Translations under genes and position numbers: made by a program | NCBI GenBank assembly: GCA_035539215.1 | Contig: DATLIX010000159.1 | Coordinates: 1 to 64,000, forward strand | From: Dongia_B sp035539215 | GTDB lineage: Bacteria; Pseudomonadota; Alphaproteobacteria; Dongiales; Dongiaceae | Length of the DNA: 64,000 nucleotides | Reading direction: 5' to 3' | The notes under the pieces: model-generated | Told to the model about the DNA's origin: nothing | The model's input: the letters and a program-made list of their open reading frames with translations, nothing else | The model's database searches: none | In this document: positions 7,569-16,650 of the stretch, piece by piece | How positions within the stretch are numbered: the first letter of the stretch is position 1 | Layout of the letters: each line of letters begins with the position of its first letter

Positions 7569-9056
7569 TCACTGCCGCAACGCCAATCTCACCTCGACCA
7601 CCAGCCCCGTCCCTTTTGCCGGGTCGCGCAGCGTGATGGAGCCGCCGGCGGCGTCGACCACTTCCTTGACAATGGCGAGGCCGAGGCCGCTGCCTTCGGT
7701 GGGATGTTCGGGCGTGGCGTTTTCCTGCCGGCGATAGAAGCGTTCGAAGACCTGTTCGCGCTCCGCCGGCGGAATGCCGGGACCGGTATCCTGGACGCGC
7801 AGCACGGCGTCCTCGCCATCCTGGTCGAGCACCACGCTGACGCTGCCGCCCGGCGGCGTGTAGCGCAGCGCGTTGTCGACCAGGTTGACCAGCATCTCCC
7901 GTAGCATGGTCTCATCGCCGCTGACGACCGGCGCCGCGACTTCATCGAGGCCGAGGTCGATACGGCGTTCGACCGCCAGGGCCGACAGCGATTCCAGCAC
8001 CTGGCGCGCGAGAGCGGCGAGATCGACGGCATCGTGGCGCGGCCGCCTGCTGCCCGGTGAGGCGCGCGAGAGGGTCAGCAACTGCCCGGCCAAGTGCGCG
8101 AGGCGCCGGGTGCCGGTCTGGATCGCGCCCAGGGCCGTCGCCCGCTCGCCCGCCTCTTCCGCGCGCAGGGCGTAGGTCGCCTGCATGTTGAGCACGGTCA
8201 GGGGGGTGCGCAATTGATGCGCGGCATTGGCGATGAAGCGGCGCTGCGCCGCCATCTGTTTCTTCACCCGCTCCATGTGATGATTCATCGCCGCCACCAG
8301 TGGCCGCAGCTCACTCTGCACGCTTTCCAGCGCATAGGGCTCCAGCTGATCCGGCTCGCGGTCGCGCACCTCGTCGCGCAGCCGCATCAGCGGTCCCAGG
8401 CCGCGGGCAAGGCCGATGATGCCGAGGGCGCCCGCCGCCGCCAGCAGCAGCACCTGCTGGCCGAGGGCGTCGAGCCAGAGCCTGCGCACCGTGGCGCCAT
8501 GGGCGAGCAGCGTCACGCCGACCATGACCCGTACCGCCGGCACCGCCGGGCTGCCGACCACGGCGTGATCGATCGCCACCAGATGCAACGGCTGGCCGCG
8601 ATAACGGCCGGTATAGGGCGTGCCGCCGATCGCCGCGAAGCCGGCCGAGGCGGCACCGTTGGCGGCAGCGGATGGGGCCGAGGTCGCCGCCGGGGGCCGG
8701 TCCGCCGGCACGCCAGGCCGGCCGGGCGGCAACGGCAGATCGGCATAGCCGGCCAGCAGCCGGCCCTGCTCGGCGCTGTCCGCGGCCGTCTCCACCCGGT
8801 AATAGACCCGGTCGCCATAGCCGGTATCGAACATCTCCAGCGCGACCGGCGGGATCAGCGCCTCGACCACGTTATTGTTGACCTGGGTCTGTTCGGCGAT
8901 GGCGGTGGCGGAGGCCAGCAGCATGCGATCGGTGATGAGATCCGCCATATCGAGCGCCGAGCGGTAGGTGGTCCAGATATTGACCGCCACCACCACCGCC
9001 AAGGGCAAGGTCAGCCAGACCAGCAGTTCCAGCCGCAGGCTGCGCAGTCGTTTCAC
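7569..9056 (-). CDS. Sensor histidine kinase, TctE/QseC-like
   Basis: A 495-residue inner-membrane kinase. A first membrane helix lies near residues 10-28 and a second near 200-218, enclosing a periplasmic domain of the 2CSK_N type with a Pro/Ala-rich insert (about 108-140). The HisKA box FIANAAHQLRTPL places the phosphorylated histidine at H280. The ATPase domain shows N, G1 (DTGPGIPP) and G2 (GSGLGLAIV) boxes. It lies 26 bp downstream of its response regulator gene. TctE relatives sense tricarboxylates, but no tctABC transporter is present, so the signal is unknown. Confidence 0.9.
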   Translation of the reverse strand: MKRLRSLRLELLVWLTLPLAVVVAVNIWTTYRSALDMADLITDRMLLASATAIAEQTQVNNNVVEALIPPVALEMFDTGYGDRVYYRVETAADSAEQGRLLAGYADLPLPPGRPGVPADRPPAATSAPSAAANGAASAGFAAIGGTPYTGRYRGQPLHLVAIDHAVVGSPAVPAVRVMVGVTLLAHGATVRRLWLDALGQQVLLLAAAGALGIIGLARGLGPLMRLRDEVRDREPDQLEPYALESVQSELRPLVAAMNHHMERVKKQMAAQRRFIANAAHQLRTPLTVLNMQATYALRAEEAGERATALGAIQTGTRRLAHLAGQLLTLSRASPGSRRPRHDAVDLAALARQVLESLSALAVERRIDLGLDEVAAPVVSGDETMLREMLVNLVDNALRYTPPGGSVSVVLDQDGEDAVLRVQDTGPGIPPAEREQVFERFYRRQENATPEHPTEGSGLGLAIVKEVVDAAGGSITLRDPAKGTGLVVEVRLALRQ

Positions 9057-9082
9057 GGCGCGCCTCCCATCAGGCCGCGCCT

Positions 9083-9760
9083 TCAGCCGGCGGCATCGTC
9101 ATGCGACAGCAGATAGCCGAGGCCGCGCAGGGTGGCAATGCGGACATTGCTACCTTCCAGCTTCTTGCGCAGGCGATAGACATAGATCTCGATGGCGCTG
9201 GGATCGGTCTCGTCGTCGAAATCGAAAATCGCCTCGGAGAGCTTCTGCTTGCTGACGGTCTGGCCGGACTTGAACAGCAACTGCTCCAGCACCGCATGCT
9301 CGCGCGGCGTCAACGCCAGCACCTCGCCCTTGAGATGGAACTGCCGTGCCTTGGCGTCGAAACTGAGATCGCCGAGGCGCACTTCCGGCGAGCTGCGATC
9401 GGCGGCGCGGCGCAGCTGCACGCGAATGCGCGCCTCCAGCTCCGCCATCTCGAAAGGCTTGGCGAGATAATCGTCGGCCCCGGCATCGAGCCCGGCGACG
9501 CGGCCGTCGAGGCTGGCATTGGCGGTCAGGATGATCACGGGTACATTGACGCCGCGCCCGCGCAGGCGCTTCAGCACCTGCATGCCGCCCATATTGGGCA
9601 GCGAGAGATCGAGGATGACGAGCGCATATTCCTGCACGCTGAGCAGATGGTCGGCATCTTCGCCATCGGCGACGCAATCGACGGTATAGCCGTTCTGCCG
9701 CAGCAGCCGGCCGAGCCAGTCGGAGAGCTGGGGATTATCCTCGACCAGCAGCAGCCGCAT
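9083..9760 (-). CDS. OmpR-family response regulator, TctD/QseB-like
   Basis: A 225-residue regulator with a receiver domain (acidic pocket E7/D8, phospho-acceptor D51 in LVILDLSLP, T79 in ILTAN, and K100-P101) followed by a winged-helix DNA-binding domain (about 125-220, ending with YVYRLRKKLEG and the RGLGYLL wing). It is the first gene of the two-component operon and should control transcription when phosphorylated by the kinase encoded next to it. The targets cannot be read from the sequence. Confidence 0.93.
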   Translation of the reverse strand: MRLLLVEDNPQLSDWLGRLLRQNGYTVDCVADGEDADHLLSVQEYALVILDLSLPNMGGMQVLKRLRGRGVNVPVIILTANASLDGRVAGLDAGADDYLAKPFEMAELEARIRVQLRRAADRSSPEVRLGDLSFDAKARQFHLKGEVLALTPREHAVLEQLLFKSGQTVSKQKLSEAIFDFDDETDPSAIEIYVYRLRKKLEGSNVRIATLRGLGYLLSHDDAAG

Positions 9761-9801
9761 CGCCGGCCTCCGTCTGCGCGCCTGCTAGACCGCCGCGATG
9801 C

Positions 9802-9951
9802 TCAGCGCAGCACATGCGGCAGAAGGCCGGTCAAGCCGATAAAGATCAGATAAAGCGCCACGATGATATTAAGCAGCCGCGGCATGACGAGGATGAGAAT
9901 GCCGGCCAGCAGGGCGACGATCGGCTGAATAGCGATGATGCTTAGGGTCAT
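9802..9951 (-). CDS. DUF3096 family mini membrane protein, 49 residues
   Basis: This short gene encodes MTLSIIAIQPIVALLAGILI and continues with VMPRLLNIIVALYLIFIGL, matching the small DUF3096 family found widely in proteobacteria. It consists of two hydrophobic helices joined by the MPRLLN turn, so an inner-membrane hairpin is likely. The function is unknown. Upstream on its strand, GAGG precedes the ATG at 9951. It is divergent from the export operon and shares the upstream region that carries an FNR-type box, so it may respond to oxygen as well. Confidence 0.8.
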   Translation of the reverse strand: MTLSIIAIQPIVALLAGILILVMPRLLNIIVALYLIFIGLTGLLPHVLR

Positions 9952-10140
9952 GTTCCGGTAACCTCATGTTCGATAAAGATTCTGATGGCTGCCGATGCGA
10001 CGTTTGAGGCAATCTCGACCCGTCACGAGGCGACTCGCAGCAGTTCCGATTTATACCGGAAGGGGCGACAAAAAGCATAGGTGTGGCGCCGGTGGTTAGG
10101 CGCGTTGTTTTCCGCCTGCCGGCAACACGCTCCGCTCGCT

Positions 10141-10154
10141 TTGATCGATATCAA
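10141..10154 (+). promoter_or_regulatory. FNR/FixK/ANR-type box, class II position
   Basis: TTGATCGATATCAA has both consensus half-sites (TTGAT-N4-ATCAA). A -10-like TAATTT at 10177-10182 lies where an activator centred near -41.5 would require it, giving a start near 10189 and a leader of about 70 bp before the HlyD-like gene at 10259. This is the only full consensus box noticed in the window. Confidence 0.7.
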
Positions 10155-10258
10155 GGCCGCCTTGACGGCAGAACGTTAATTTTGTCCGATCCCGGCTTCG
10201 GCCGGGTTCCGTGCGGCATCCGTCGCACGCGGCCCAGCTTCCAGTCGAGAGGAATAGA

Positions 10259-11260
10259 ATGCGCGGCAGCCGGCTCCTGATCGTGGCTCTCCTTCTTGCC
10301 GGTCTTGTCCTGGCGGCGGGTTGGCGTTATGGCGGCTGGTTCCAGGGCGGCGACGGCCAGCTTACCCTCTATGGCAATGTCGATATCCGCCAGGTCGATC
10401 TTGCTTTCGACGCCGAAGGCCGGTTGCAGAAGATGAACGTCCAGGAAGGCGATCATGTCGCGGCAGGCCAGGAACTCGGCACCCTCGACGCCACCACCTA
10501 TCAAAGCCTCTATGACCTCTCGGTCGCCCGCGCCGAGGCGCAGCGCCAGGCTGTCATCAAGCTGAAGGCCGGCAGCCGGCCGGAGGAGATCGCCCGCGAC
10601 AAGGCCAATGTCACCGCCTATGAGGCGGTGCTTTTCAACGCCCAGCGCACTATGGACCGGCGCCAGACGCTGCTCGGCCAGGGCTTCGCCGCCCAGCAGC
10701 AATATGAAGAGGCGCAGGCGACCGCGCGCCAGACCCAGAGCCTGCTGGATGCGGCGCGCCAGACCCTGCGCCTGTCGGAAATCGGTCCGCGCGTCGAGGA
10801 TATCGCCGCGGCCGAGGCGCAGTTACGCGCCGCCGAGGCCAGTACCGCCATCGCCAAGGACCGGCTGGACCATTGCCGCCTGGTGGCGCCGAGCGACGGC
10901 ATCATCCTGTCCCGCAATGTCGAGCCCGGCGCCGTCATCCTGCCGACCACCGCCGCCTATACGCTGGCGCTGACCAGCGAGATCTGGATCCGGAGCTTCC
11001 TGCCGGAAACCGCCCTCACCCATGTGCAGCCGGGTGATGTCTTCATCATCACCGTCGACGGCGCGCCGCACAAACAATACCGCGCCAAGGTAGGTTTCAT
11101 CTCGCCCACCGCCGAATTCACCCCGAAGACCGTGGAGACGCCGGAGCTGCGCACGCAGCTTGTCTATCGCATCCGCCTGAAGGTGCAGGGCGACGCGCCG
11201 GACCTGCGCCAGGGCATGCCCGTCACCCTCCGCCCGGAAAAGCCGGTGCCGGTCGGCTGA
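10259..11260 (+). CDS. HlyD-family periplasmic adaptor (YbhG-like)
   Basis: A 333-residue membrane-fusion protein. One N-terminal helix (SRLLIVALLLAGLVLAAGW) anchors it in the inner membrane. A biotinyl-lipoyl half (LTLYGNVDIRQVDLAF, then VQEGDHVAAGQ) is followed by a long coiled-coil hairpin (about residues 75-190), the second lipoyl half (LVAPSDGIILSRNVEPG) and a beta-barrel domain. It would link the ABC-2 exporter encoded next to it to an outer-membrane channel. The frame is open to 10211, but GAGAGG before ATG 10259 marks the start. Gene order adaptor-ATPase-permease-permease matches E. coli ybhGFSR. Confidence 0.88.
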   Translation: MRGSRLLIVALLLAGLVLAAGWRYGGWFQGGDGQLTLYGNVDIRQVDLAFDAEGRLQKMNVQEGDHVAAGQELGTLDATTYQSLYDLSVARAEAQRQAVIKLKAGSRPEEIARDKANVTAYEAVLFNAQRTMDRRQTLLGQGFAAQQQYEEAQATARQTQSLLDAARQTLRLSEIGPRVEDIAAAEAQLRAAEASTAIAKDRLDHCRLVAPSDGIILSRNVEPGAVILPTTAAYTLALTSEIWIRSFLPETALTHVQPGDVFIITVDGAPHKQYRAKVGFISPTAEFTPKTVETPELRTQLVYRIRLKVQGDAPDLRQGMPVTLRPEKPVPVG

Positions 11261-11282
11261 GCCGGCACGGCAGGCAATACCC

Positions 11283-13166
11283 ATGGCGATCGGTCCCAGC
11301 CCGGCAGCAACCGGCTCCGCAGCAACGCATGGCGCGGGGCTCGCCACGCCGGCGATCACGATTCGCGATCTCTGCAAGACCTTCCCGCGCGGCCGCGAGC
11401 GGGTGACGGCGCTCGATCATCTCAGCGTCGAGGTCGCCGCCGGCGGCATCACCGGCCTGGTCGGGCCCGACGGCGCCGGCAAGACCACCCTGCTGCGGCT
11501 GATCGCCGGGCTGATGACGCCCGATAGCGGCAGCATCCGGATGCTCGACCATGAGGTTCCCGCCGAAATGGACGAGATCCGCGCCCAGGTCGGCTACATG
11601 CCGCAACGTTTCGGTCTTTACGAAGATCTCACCGTGACGGAGAACCTCACCCTCTTCGGCGCCCTGCACGATCTGCCGGCTGAACAATACGCGCAACGTC
11701 AGGCGGAGCTGCTGCGCTTCACCGGGCTCGCCGATTTCACCGCCCGCCTCGCCGGCAACCTGTCCGGCGGCATGAAACAGAAGCTCGGCCTCGCCTGCGC
11801 CCTGCTGGCTCAGCCGCGCGTCCTGCTGCTCGACGAGCCATCGGTCGGCGTCGACCCGATCTCGCGCCGCGAATTATGGCACCTGGTCAAGGATCTGGCG
11901 GGGGCCGGCACCACCGTCATCTGGAGCACCGCCTATCTCGACGAGGCGGAGAAATGCGACGCCGTGATCGTGCTGCAGGAGGGCAAGCTGCTGGCCGACG
12001 GCGCACCCGCCGCCTTGGTCAAGGCGGCGGGAACCACGGCCCTGCTGCTGCCGGTCGCTGCCGACGAGCGTCGCCGGCGCCAGCGCCAGCTGCTGGCCTA
12101 TCCCGCCGTGCATGACGCAACGCTGCTCGGCAGCCATCTGCGCATCGTCTGCCGCGACGGTGATGCCGGCGGCGGCCTGTCGCAGCAGGAACTGGCGGGC
12201 GCCCAGCCGGCACCGGCGCGGCTGGAAGATGCCGTGGTGACGGTGCTGCGCGAACGCATGTCGAGCCCGCACGGCAATCAGCAGGCGGCCGCGGCGCCGG
12301 TTGCCGCCCTCAATCACGCCATCCTCGCCAAGCCTGCGGGCATCGCGCCTGGCGCAACTGGCAATGGCAAAACGGGCAACGGCGAAAAGGATAATGGCGA
12401 AACGGTGATCGTGGTCGATCACCTGTCGCGCCGCTTCGGTTCCTTCACGGCAGTCGACGATGTCAGCTTCAGCGTCCGGCGCGGCGAGGTCTTCGGCCTG
12501 CTCGGCCCCAACGGCGCCGGCAAATCCACGACCTTTCGCATTCTCTGCGGCCTGCTGCCCGCCACCAGCGGCAGCGCCACCGTCGCCGGCATCGATCTTG
12601 GCCGGGCGCGGGCCGATGCCCGCCAGCGCATCGGCTATATGGCGCAGCGCTTCTCGCTCTATGGCGATCTCAGCTGCCGCGAAAATCTGCGCTTCATGGC
12701 CGGCGCCTATGGGCTCGACCGCCGCCGCTTCGCCCGCCGGCTGGATTGGGCGGTCGCCGCCTTCGACCTTGCCGAGATCCTGGATGCCGTCTGCAGCACC
12801 TTGTCTCTCGGCCACAAGCAGCGCCTGTCGCTGGCCGCCGCCGTCCTGCACGAGCCGGACCTGCTGTTCCTCGACGAGCCCACTTCCGGTGTCGATCCGC
12901 TGGCCCGGCGCGATTTCTGGCTGCGCATCGGCCTCTTCGTCGAAAGCGGCATGACCGTTCTCGTCACCTCGCATTTCATGGACGAGGCGGAGAATTGCGA
13001 CCGCATCGCCATCGTCAATCGCGGCCGGCTGCTGGCGCTCGACACGCCGGGCAAGCTGCGCGCCGACTGCGTCACCCCCGAACAGCCGGACCCGTCGCTG
13101 GATGATGCCTTCGTGACGATCGTTCAGCGCTCCGAACCAGGCGGCAGCCCGGAGTTGCAAGCATGA
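11283..13166 (+). CDS. Fused dual ATP-binding protein of ABC-2 exporter (YbhF-like)
   Basis: A 627-residue cytoplasmic protein made of two complete ABC ATPase domains in tandem. The first has Walker A GPDGAGKTT (61-69), signature LSGGM and Walker B VLLLDEP. The second has Walker A GPNGAGKST (about 408-416), a looser signature LSLGHKQ and Walker B LLFLDEP. A low-complexity linker containing NGKTGNGEKDNGE joins them. It sits 22 bp after the adaptor gene and overlaps the next gene by 4 bp (ATGA). Both sites look able to bind nucleotide, with the second signature the less canonical. It powers export of an unknown compound. Confidence 0.92.
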   Translation: MAIGPSPAATGSAATHGAGLATPAITIRDLCKTFPRGRERVTALDHLSVEVAAGGITGLVGPDGAGKTTLLRLIAGLMTPDSGSIRMLDHEVPAEMDEIRAQVGYMPQRFGLYEDLTVTENLTLFGALHDLPAEQYAQRQAELLRFTGLADFTARLAGNLSGGMKQKLGLACALLAQPRVLLLDEPSVGVDPISRRELWHLVKDLAGAGTTVIWSTAYLDEAEKCDAVIVLQEGKLLADGAPAALVKAAGTTALLLPVAADERRRRQRQLLAYPAVHDATLLGSHLRIVCRDGDAGGGLSQQELAGAQPAPARLEDAVVTVLRERMSSPHGNQQAAAAPVAALNHAILAKPAGIAPGATGNGKTGNGEKDNGETVIVVDHLSRRFGSFTAVDDVSFSVRRGEVFGLLGPNGAGKSTTFRILCGLLPATSGSATVAGIDLGRARADARQRIGYMAQRFSLYGDLSCRENLRFMAGAYGLDRRRFARRLDWAVAAFDLAEILDAVCSTLSLGHKQRLSLAAAVLHEPDLLFLDEPTSGVDPLARRDFWLRIGLFVESGMTVLVTSHFMDEAENCDRIAIVNRGRLLALDTPGKLRADCVTPEQPDPSLDDAFVTIVQRSEPGGSPELQA

Positions 13167-14299
13167 ACCGCATCCTGCGCCTGCGCCGGCTGCTGGCCCT
13201 GCTGCGCAAGGAATTCGTGCAGATCCTGCGCGACCCCTCCGCCATCATGATCGCCTTCGTGATGCCGGTCGCCCTGCTGCTGCTGAACGGCTACGGCCTC
13301 TCGCTCGATGCCAAGAACGTTGCCTTCGGTGTCGTCATGGAGGCGCAGACGCCGCGCACGATCAGCCTCTACCGCGCCTTTGTCGACACGCCCTACCTGG
13401 CCTCACGGCCCTATCGCACGGCCGATGCCGCCGAGACGGCGCTGCTCGACCGCGAGATCAAAGGCTATATCGTGGTGCGGGCCGATACGGTGCGCAATCT
13501 CTCCGACCAGCTGAAGCCGCAGCCTTATCTCATCGTCGTCGACGGCGTCGACGCCAACACCGCCCGCATCGTCGAAGGCTATGCCGCCGGCGTGCTCGGC
13601 GGCTGGTATCAGCGCGAGGCGACCAATGGCAGCCTCAGCAGCATCGCGCCGGGCGTCGTGCTGGAACATCGCTACTGGTTCAACCCGGAACTGCGCAGCA
13701 CCTCCTTCATCGTGCCCGGCCTGATCGCGGTCGTCATGACCCTGGTCGGCGCCCTGCTGACGGCAATGATCGTCGCCCGGGAATGGGAGCGCGGCACCAT
13801 GGAAACCCTGATGGCCTCCCCCGCCAGCGTGCTGGAGGTCATGCTCTCCAAGCTGCTGTCGAATTTCGTGCTCGGCATGATGGCCATGGCGGTCTCCGTC
13901 ATCCTCGGGCTGGTTCTGTTCCAGGTACCGTTCCGCGGTTCCTTCCTGATGCTCGCTTTGGTCAGCGCGCTGTTCCTGATCAGCGCCCTGGCCCTGGGAT
14001 TGCTGATCTCCACCGTCGCCCGCAACCAGTTCGTGGCGGCGCAGATCACCTTCATCACGACCTATATGCCGGCGCTGATGCTGTCCGGCCTGCTGTTCGA
14101 CATCGCCAGCATGCCGCAATGGATCCAGGACCTGACGCATATCGTCGCCGCGCGCTACTTCGTCGCCTGCCTGCAGACCCTGTTCCTGGCCGGCGATATC
14201 AGCGCCGTGTTGCTGCCCAACGCGATCATCCTGTTCGGCTTCGCCATCGCCTTTTCCCTGATCACCCTGCGGCGCATGACGCGCAACCTGGAGGGCTGA
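13163..14299 (+). CDS. ABC-2 type permease (YbhS-like)
   Basis: A 378-residue inner-membrane protein. It has one N-terminal helix, a large extracytoplasmic domain (about residues 45-175) and five C-terminal helices, as in the ABC2_membrane_3 family. The cytoplasmic motif AREWERGTMETLMASP and the segment ARYFVACLQTLFLAG are typical of YbhS/YhhJ relatives. The start overlaps the ATPase stop and its stop abuts the next start, so translation is coupled. It should form a heterodimer with the next gene product. Confidence 0.92.
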   Translation: MNRILRLRRLLALLRKEFVQILRDPSAIMIAFVMPVALLLLNGYGLSLDAKNVAFGVVMEAQTPRTISLYRAFVDTPYLASRPYRTADAAETALLDREIKGYIVVRADTVRNLSDQLKPQPYLIVVDGVDANTARIVEGYAAGVLGGWYQREATNGSLSSIAPGVVLEHRYWFNPELRSTSFIVPGLIAVVMTLVGALLTAMIVAREWERGTMETLMASPASVLEVMLSKLLSNFVLGMMAMAVSVILGLVLFQVPFRGSFLMLALVSALFLISALALGLLISTVARNQFVAAQITFITTYMPALMLSGLLFDIASMPQWIQDLTHIVAARYFVACLQTLFLAGDISAVLLPNAIILFGFAIAFSLITLRRMTRNLEG

Positions 14300-15412
14300 A
14301 TGTTCGGCCGCATCTATGCTCTCGTCGTCAAGGAAATGCTGCTGCTGTGGAAGGACCGGCGGATGCGTTTCGTCATCCTGCTGCCGCCGCTGATCCAGGT
14401 GCTGATCTTCGCTTTCGCCGCCACGTTCGAGGTGAAGCATGTCCCCTTCGCGGTGTGGAACGAGGACGGGGCCGCGGCGTCGCGCGAACTGGTGCGGCGC
14501 TTCACCGACAGCAACGCCTTCGCCCTGGTCGGCAATCTCGACAACCCGCAGGAGGTGACCGACTGGATCGACAGCCAGAAGGCCGGCGCGGTGCTGCATA
14601 TCGATCCGCGCTTCAACGCCGACCTGGCCACCGGCCGGCCGGCCAGGGTGCAGATGATCATCGATGGCCGGCGTTCGAACGTGGCGCTGATCGTGCAGAA
14701 CTATGCCGCCACCATCATCGAGACCTATAACCGCGAGCGCCTCGGCACCGCCGGAGCGCTGCTGCAAGCCGGACCGCAGGTGGAGGTGCGCGCCTGGTTC
14801 AATCCCAATCTCGACAGCCAGTGGTATATCCTGCCGGCGCTCAACGCCCTCGTCGTCATGGTGATGGCGATGATGATCACCGCCCTCTCGGTCGCCCGCG
14901 AGCGGGAGCTTGGCACCTTCGATCAGCTGCTGGTGACGCCGCTGCGACCCTTCGAGATCCTGGTCGGCAAGGTGACGCCGTCGCTGATCATCGCCGTGGG
15001 CGAGGCCTTCGGCATCCTTGCCGTCGCCGTTTTCGCCTTCGGGTTGCCGTTTCGCGGCTCGCTGCTCTGGTTCGGCATCAGCTTCATCGTCTTCCTGCTC
15101 TCGGCGATCGGTATCGGCCTGGCCATATCCTCGATCGCGCAGACGCAGCAGCAGGCGATTCTCGGCGTCTTCATTTTCCTGGCGCCGGCCATCATCCTCT
15201 CCGGCATGGCGACGCCGATCGATAACATGCCCGACTGGTGCCAGACCCTGTCGCTGATCAATCCGATCCGCTACATGATCGACCTCATCCGCAGCCTCTA
15301 CCTGCGCGGCCCCACGATACCGCTGATGTTGGATCAGCTTTGGCCGATGATGCTGATCGGCGTCATCACGCTGAGCGCCGCCACCTTGCTGTTCCGCCGT
15401 CGTCTCGGCTGA
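14300..15412 (+). CDS. ABC-2 type permease (YbhR-like)
   Basis: A 370-residue paralogue of the preceding permease with the same topology: N-terminal helix, large soluble loop containing NPNLDSQWYILPALNALV, and five C-terminal helices. The ARERELGTFDQLLVTPLRP motif is the hallmark of this permease group. The gene begins the base after the previous stop. With the adaptor and the fused ATPase it completes an exporter. E. coli YbhFSR has been linked to drug and cation efflux, but the substrate here is unknown. Confidence 0.92.
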   Translation: MFGRIYALVVKEMLLLWKDRRMRFVILLPPLIQVLIFAFAATFEVKHVPFAVWNEDGAAASRELVRRFTDSNAFALVGNLDNPQEVTDWIDSQKAGAVLHIDPRFNADLATGRPARVQMIIDGRRSNVALIVQNYAATIIETYNRERLGTAGALLQAGPQVEVRAWFNPNLDSQWYILPALNALVVMVMAMMITALSVARERELGTFDQLLVTPLRPFEILVGKVTPSLIIAVGEAFGILAVAVFAFGLPFRGSLLWFGISFIVFLLSAIGIGLAISSIAQTQQQAILGVFIFLAPAIILSGMATPIDNMPDWCQTLSLINPIRYMIDLIRSLYLRGPTIPLMLDQLWPMMLIGVITLSAATLLFRRRLG

Positions 15413-15496
15413 GCTGTCGCCTCGCTGAGCTGTCGCCTGCTGAAAAGCTCCGCCAACTCACGACAACTTGATGGGGTTCTTCCGGCGGGGCGAAGC

Positions 15497-15521
15497 GGAA
15501 CCATGAGGGTGACGGCCGGTT
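15497..15521 (+). promoter_or_regulatory. EcfG-like general-stress promoter of csbD
   Basis: GGAAC at 15497-15501 and GTT at 15519-15521 are separated by 17 bp, as in GGAAC-N16/17-CGTT promoters of the alphaproteobacterial general stress response (the C is G here). It lies about 50 bp upstream of a CsbD-family start, and csbD genes are common members of that regulon. Confidence 0.6.
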
Positions 15522-15574
15522 CCTTCTGCAGGCGCGCCCATCCGGAATGCGCCGCTACCTTCAAGGAGACCGAC

Positions 15575-15787
15575 ATGAACAACGATCGTATCGAAGGCAA
15601 CTGGAAGCAGTTCAAGGGCAAGATCAAGGAGCAATGGGGCAAGCTGACCGATGACGACATGAAGGTCATCGAAGGCAACCGCGACCAGCTCCTCGGCCGG
15701 GTACAGGAGCGCTATGGCGTTGCCCGCGACGAAGCGGAGAAGCAGGTCGAACGGTTCCGTTCGAGCAATCGCGATCTGTTCAGCTAA
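15575..15787 (+). CDS. CsbD family stress protein
   Basis: A 70-residue, highly charged, helical protein with the family hallmark MNNDRIEGNWKQFKGKIKEQWGKLTDDD followed by IEGNRDQLLGRVQERYG. CsbD proteins are induced by general stress in many bacteria; the molecular role is not established. AAGGAGA precedes the ATG; the upstream in-frame extension to 15503 overlaps the promoter and is rejected. The stop codon lies inside an 18-bp tandem duplication, and a strong terminator follows at 15857. Confidence 0.93.
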   Translation: MNNDRIEGNWKQFKGKIKEQWGKLTDDDMKVIEGNRDQLLGRVQERYGVARDEAEKQVERFRSSNRDLFS

Positions 15788-15820
15788 GGTCCGACGGCTG
15801 GATAAGGTCCGACGGCTGGA
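15785..15820 (+). repeat. Tandem duplication, 18 bp x 2
   Basis: TAAGGTCCGACGGCTGGA occurs twice in direct succession (15785-15802, 15803-15820). The first copy contains the csbD stop codon. It looks like a recent slippage duplication without evident function. Confidence 0.9.
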
Positions 15821-15856
15821 ACAGCGAGTCTGATCATCCAGTCAGGTTATGGAATG

Positions 15857-15887
15857 GGAAGCGGCCGCATGCGGCCGCTTCCTGTTT
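15857..15887 (+). terminator. Rho-independent terminator after csbD
   Basis: A perfect 26-bp palindrome (arms 15857-15869 and 15870-15882, core GCGGCCGCATGCGGCCGC) is followed by TGTTTT. Confidence 0.85.
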
Positions 15888-16650
15888 TGCAATCAACGCA
15901 AATGCCTCATGTTTTCGCGATATCGGCCGCGACAACAGCAGAATGCGCCAACATCGACCTGCAGGCACCGCGACCCCCGCTCGCTTTGCGTCCTGTCTCA
16001 GTGGGATAGAGTGCGATTATCGTCGTATGCGCACGCCGGGTCGCCTCGCACGGTGTTGTTGCGCCGCAGCAGGATCACAAAATAGTGTTGCCGGAGCTAT
16101 ATCTCATAATGTTAGCCACAGCCAAAAACACTGGCCGAGAAAATCAGGCGTGCAAGGATAGAAAATCGTTCGCCGGTGTGTCTCCCAGAACCTCGCCGGA
16201 CGGACGTCGGGAATGACAGATAGGCTATCGGCGAAGCCGGTCTTGGCGACGGCTGCTGACGTTTCCCCGCAGCAGCACGGCATCGACCTGCCCGACTGTC
16301 CCGTTCCCTGATCGGCCCGGAGGATTACGGCGCTTCCCAGCAAAGCGTCCGTGCGAGGTGGATACCCCCTGGAAGTGGCCCCCAAGCTTCCGGCATCTCG
16401 ATCCCTCCGGGTCCGATCCTACGATGAACCCTGCCCACGCCGCAGACAGCTTTATGTTAGACGAGCTTATGCAAGGCGTGATTCCGCCTTCGCCCGGTCC
16501 ATAATCCTGCCTTGGCCATTGACGATTGCCGCCGTCGGTGCCGAAATAGCTGCGGCGCTGTCGGGGAACGCACCGGTATCAAGCTGTCGCCTGATACGGG
16601 TGTCATGGGATGGCGGCGCCAGGGGAATTACATGAGCATCATAAAATAGT
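15888..16650. other. Long intergenic region without recognised genes
   Basis: About 760 bp. Short open frames exist on both strands, but none has a ribosome site, composition or sequence that looks like a protein. No tRNA, promoter motif or repeat was recognised. It may hold decayed coding DNA or an unrecognised RNA. Confidence 0.5.

Noticed and set aside
15943..16635. Several short plus-strand frames in the 15.9-16.65 kb gap
   Set aside because: No ribosome sites, no family resemblance and irregular Cys/Arg-rich composition.
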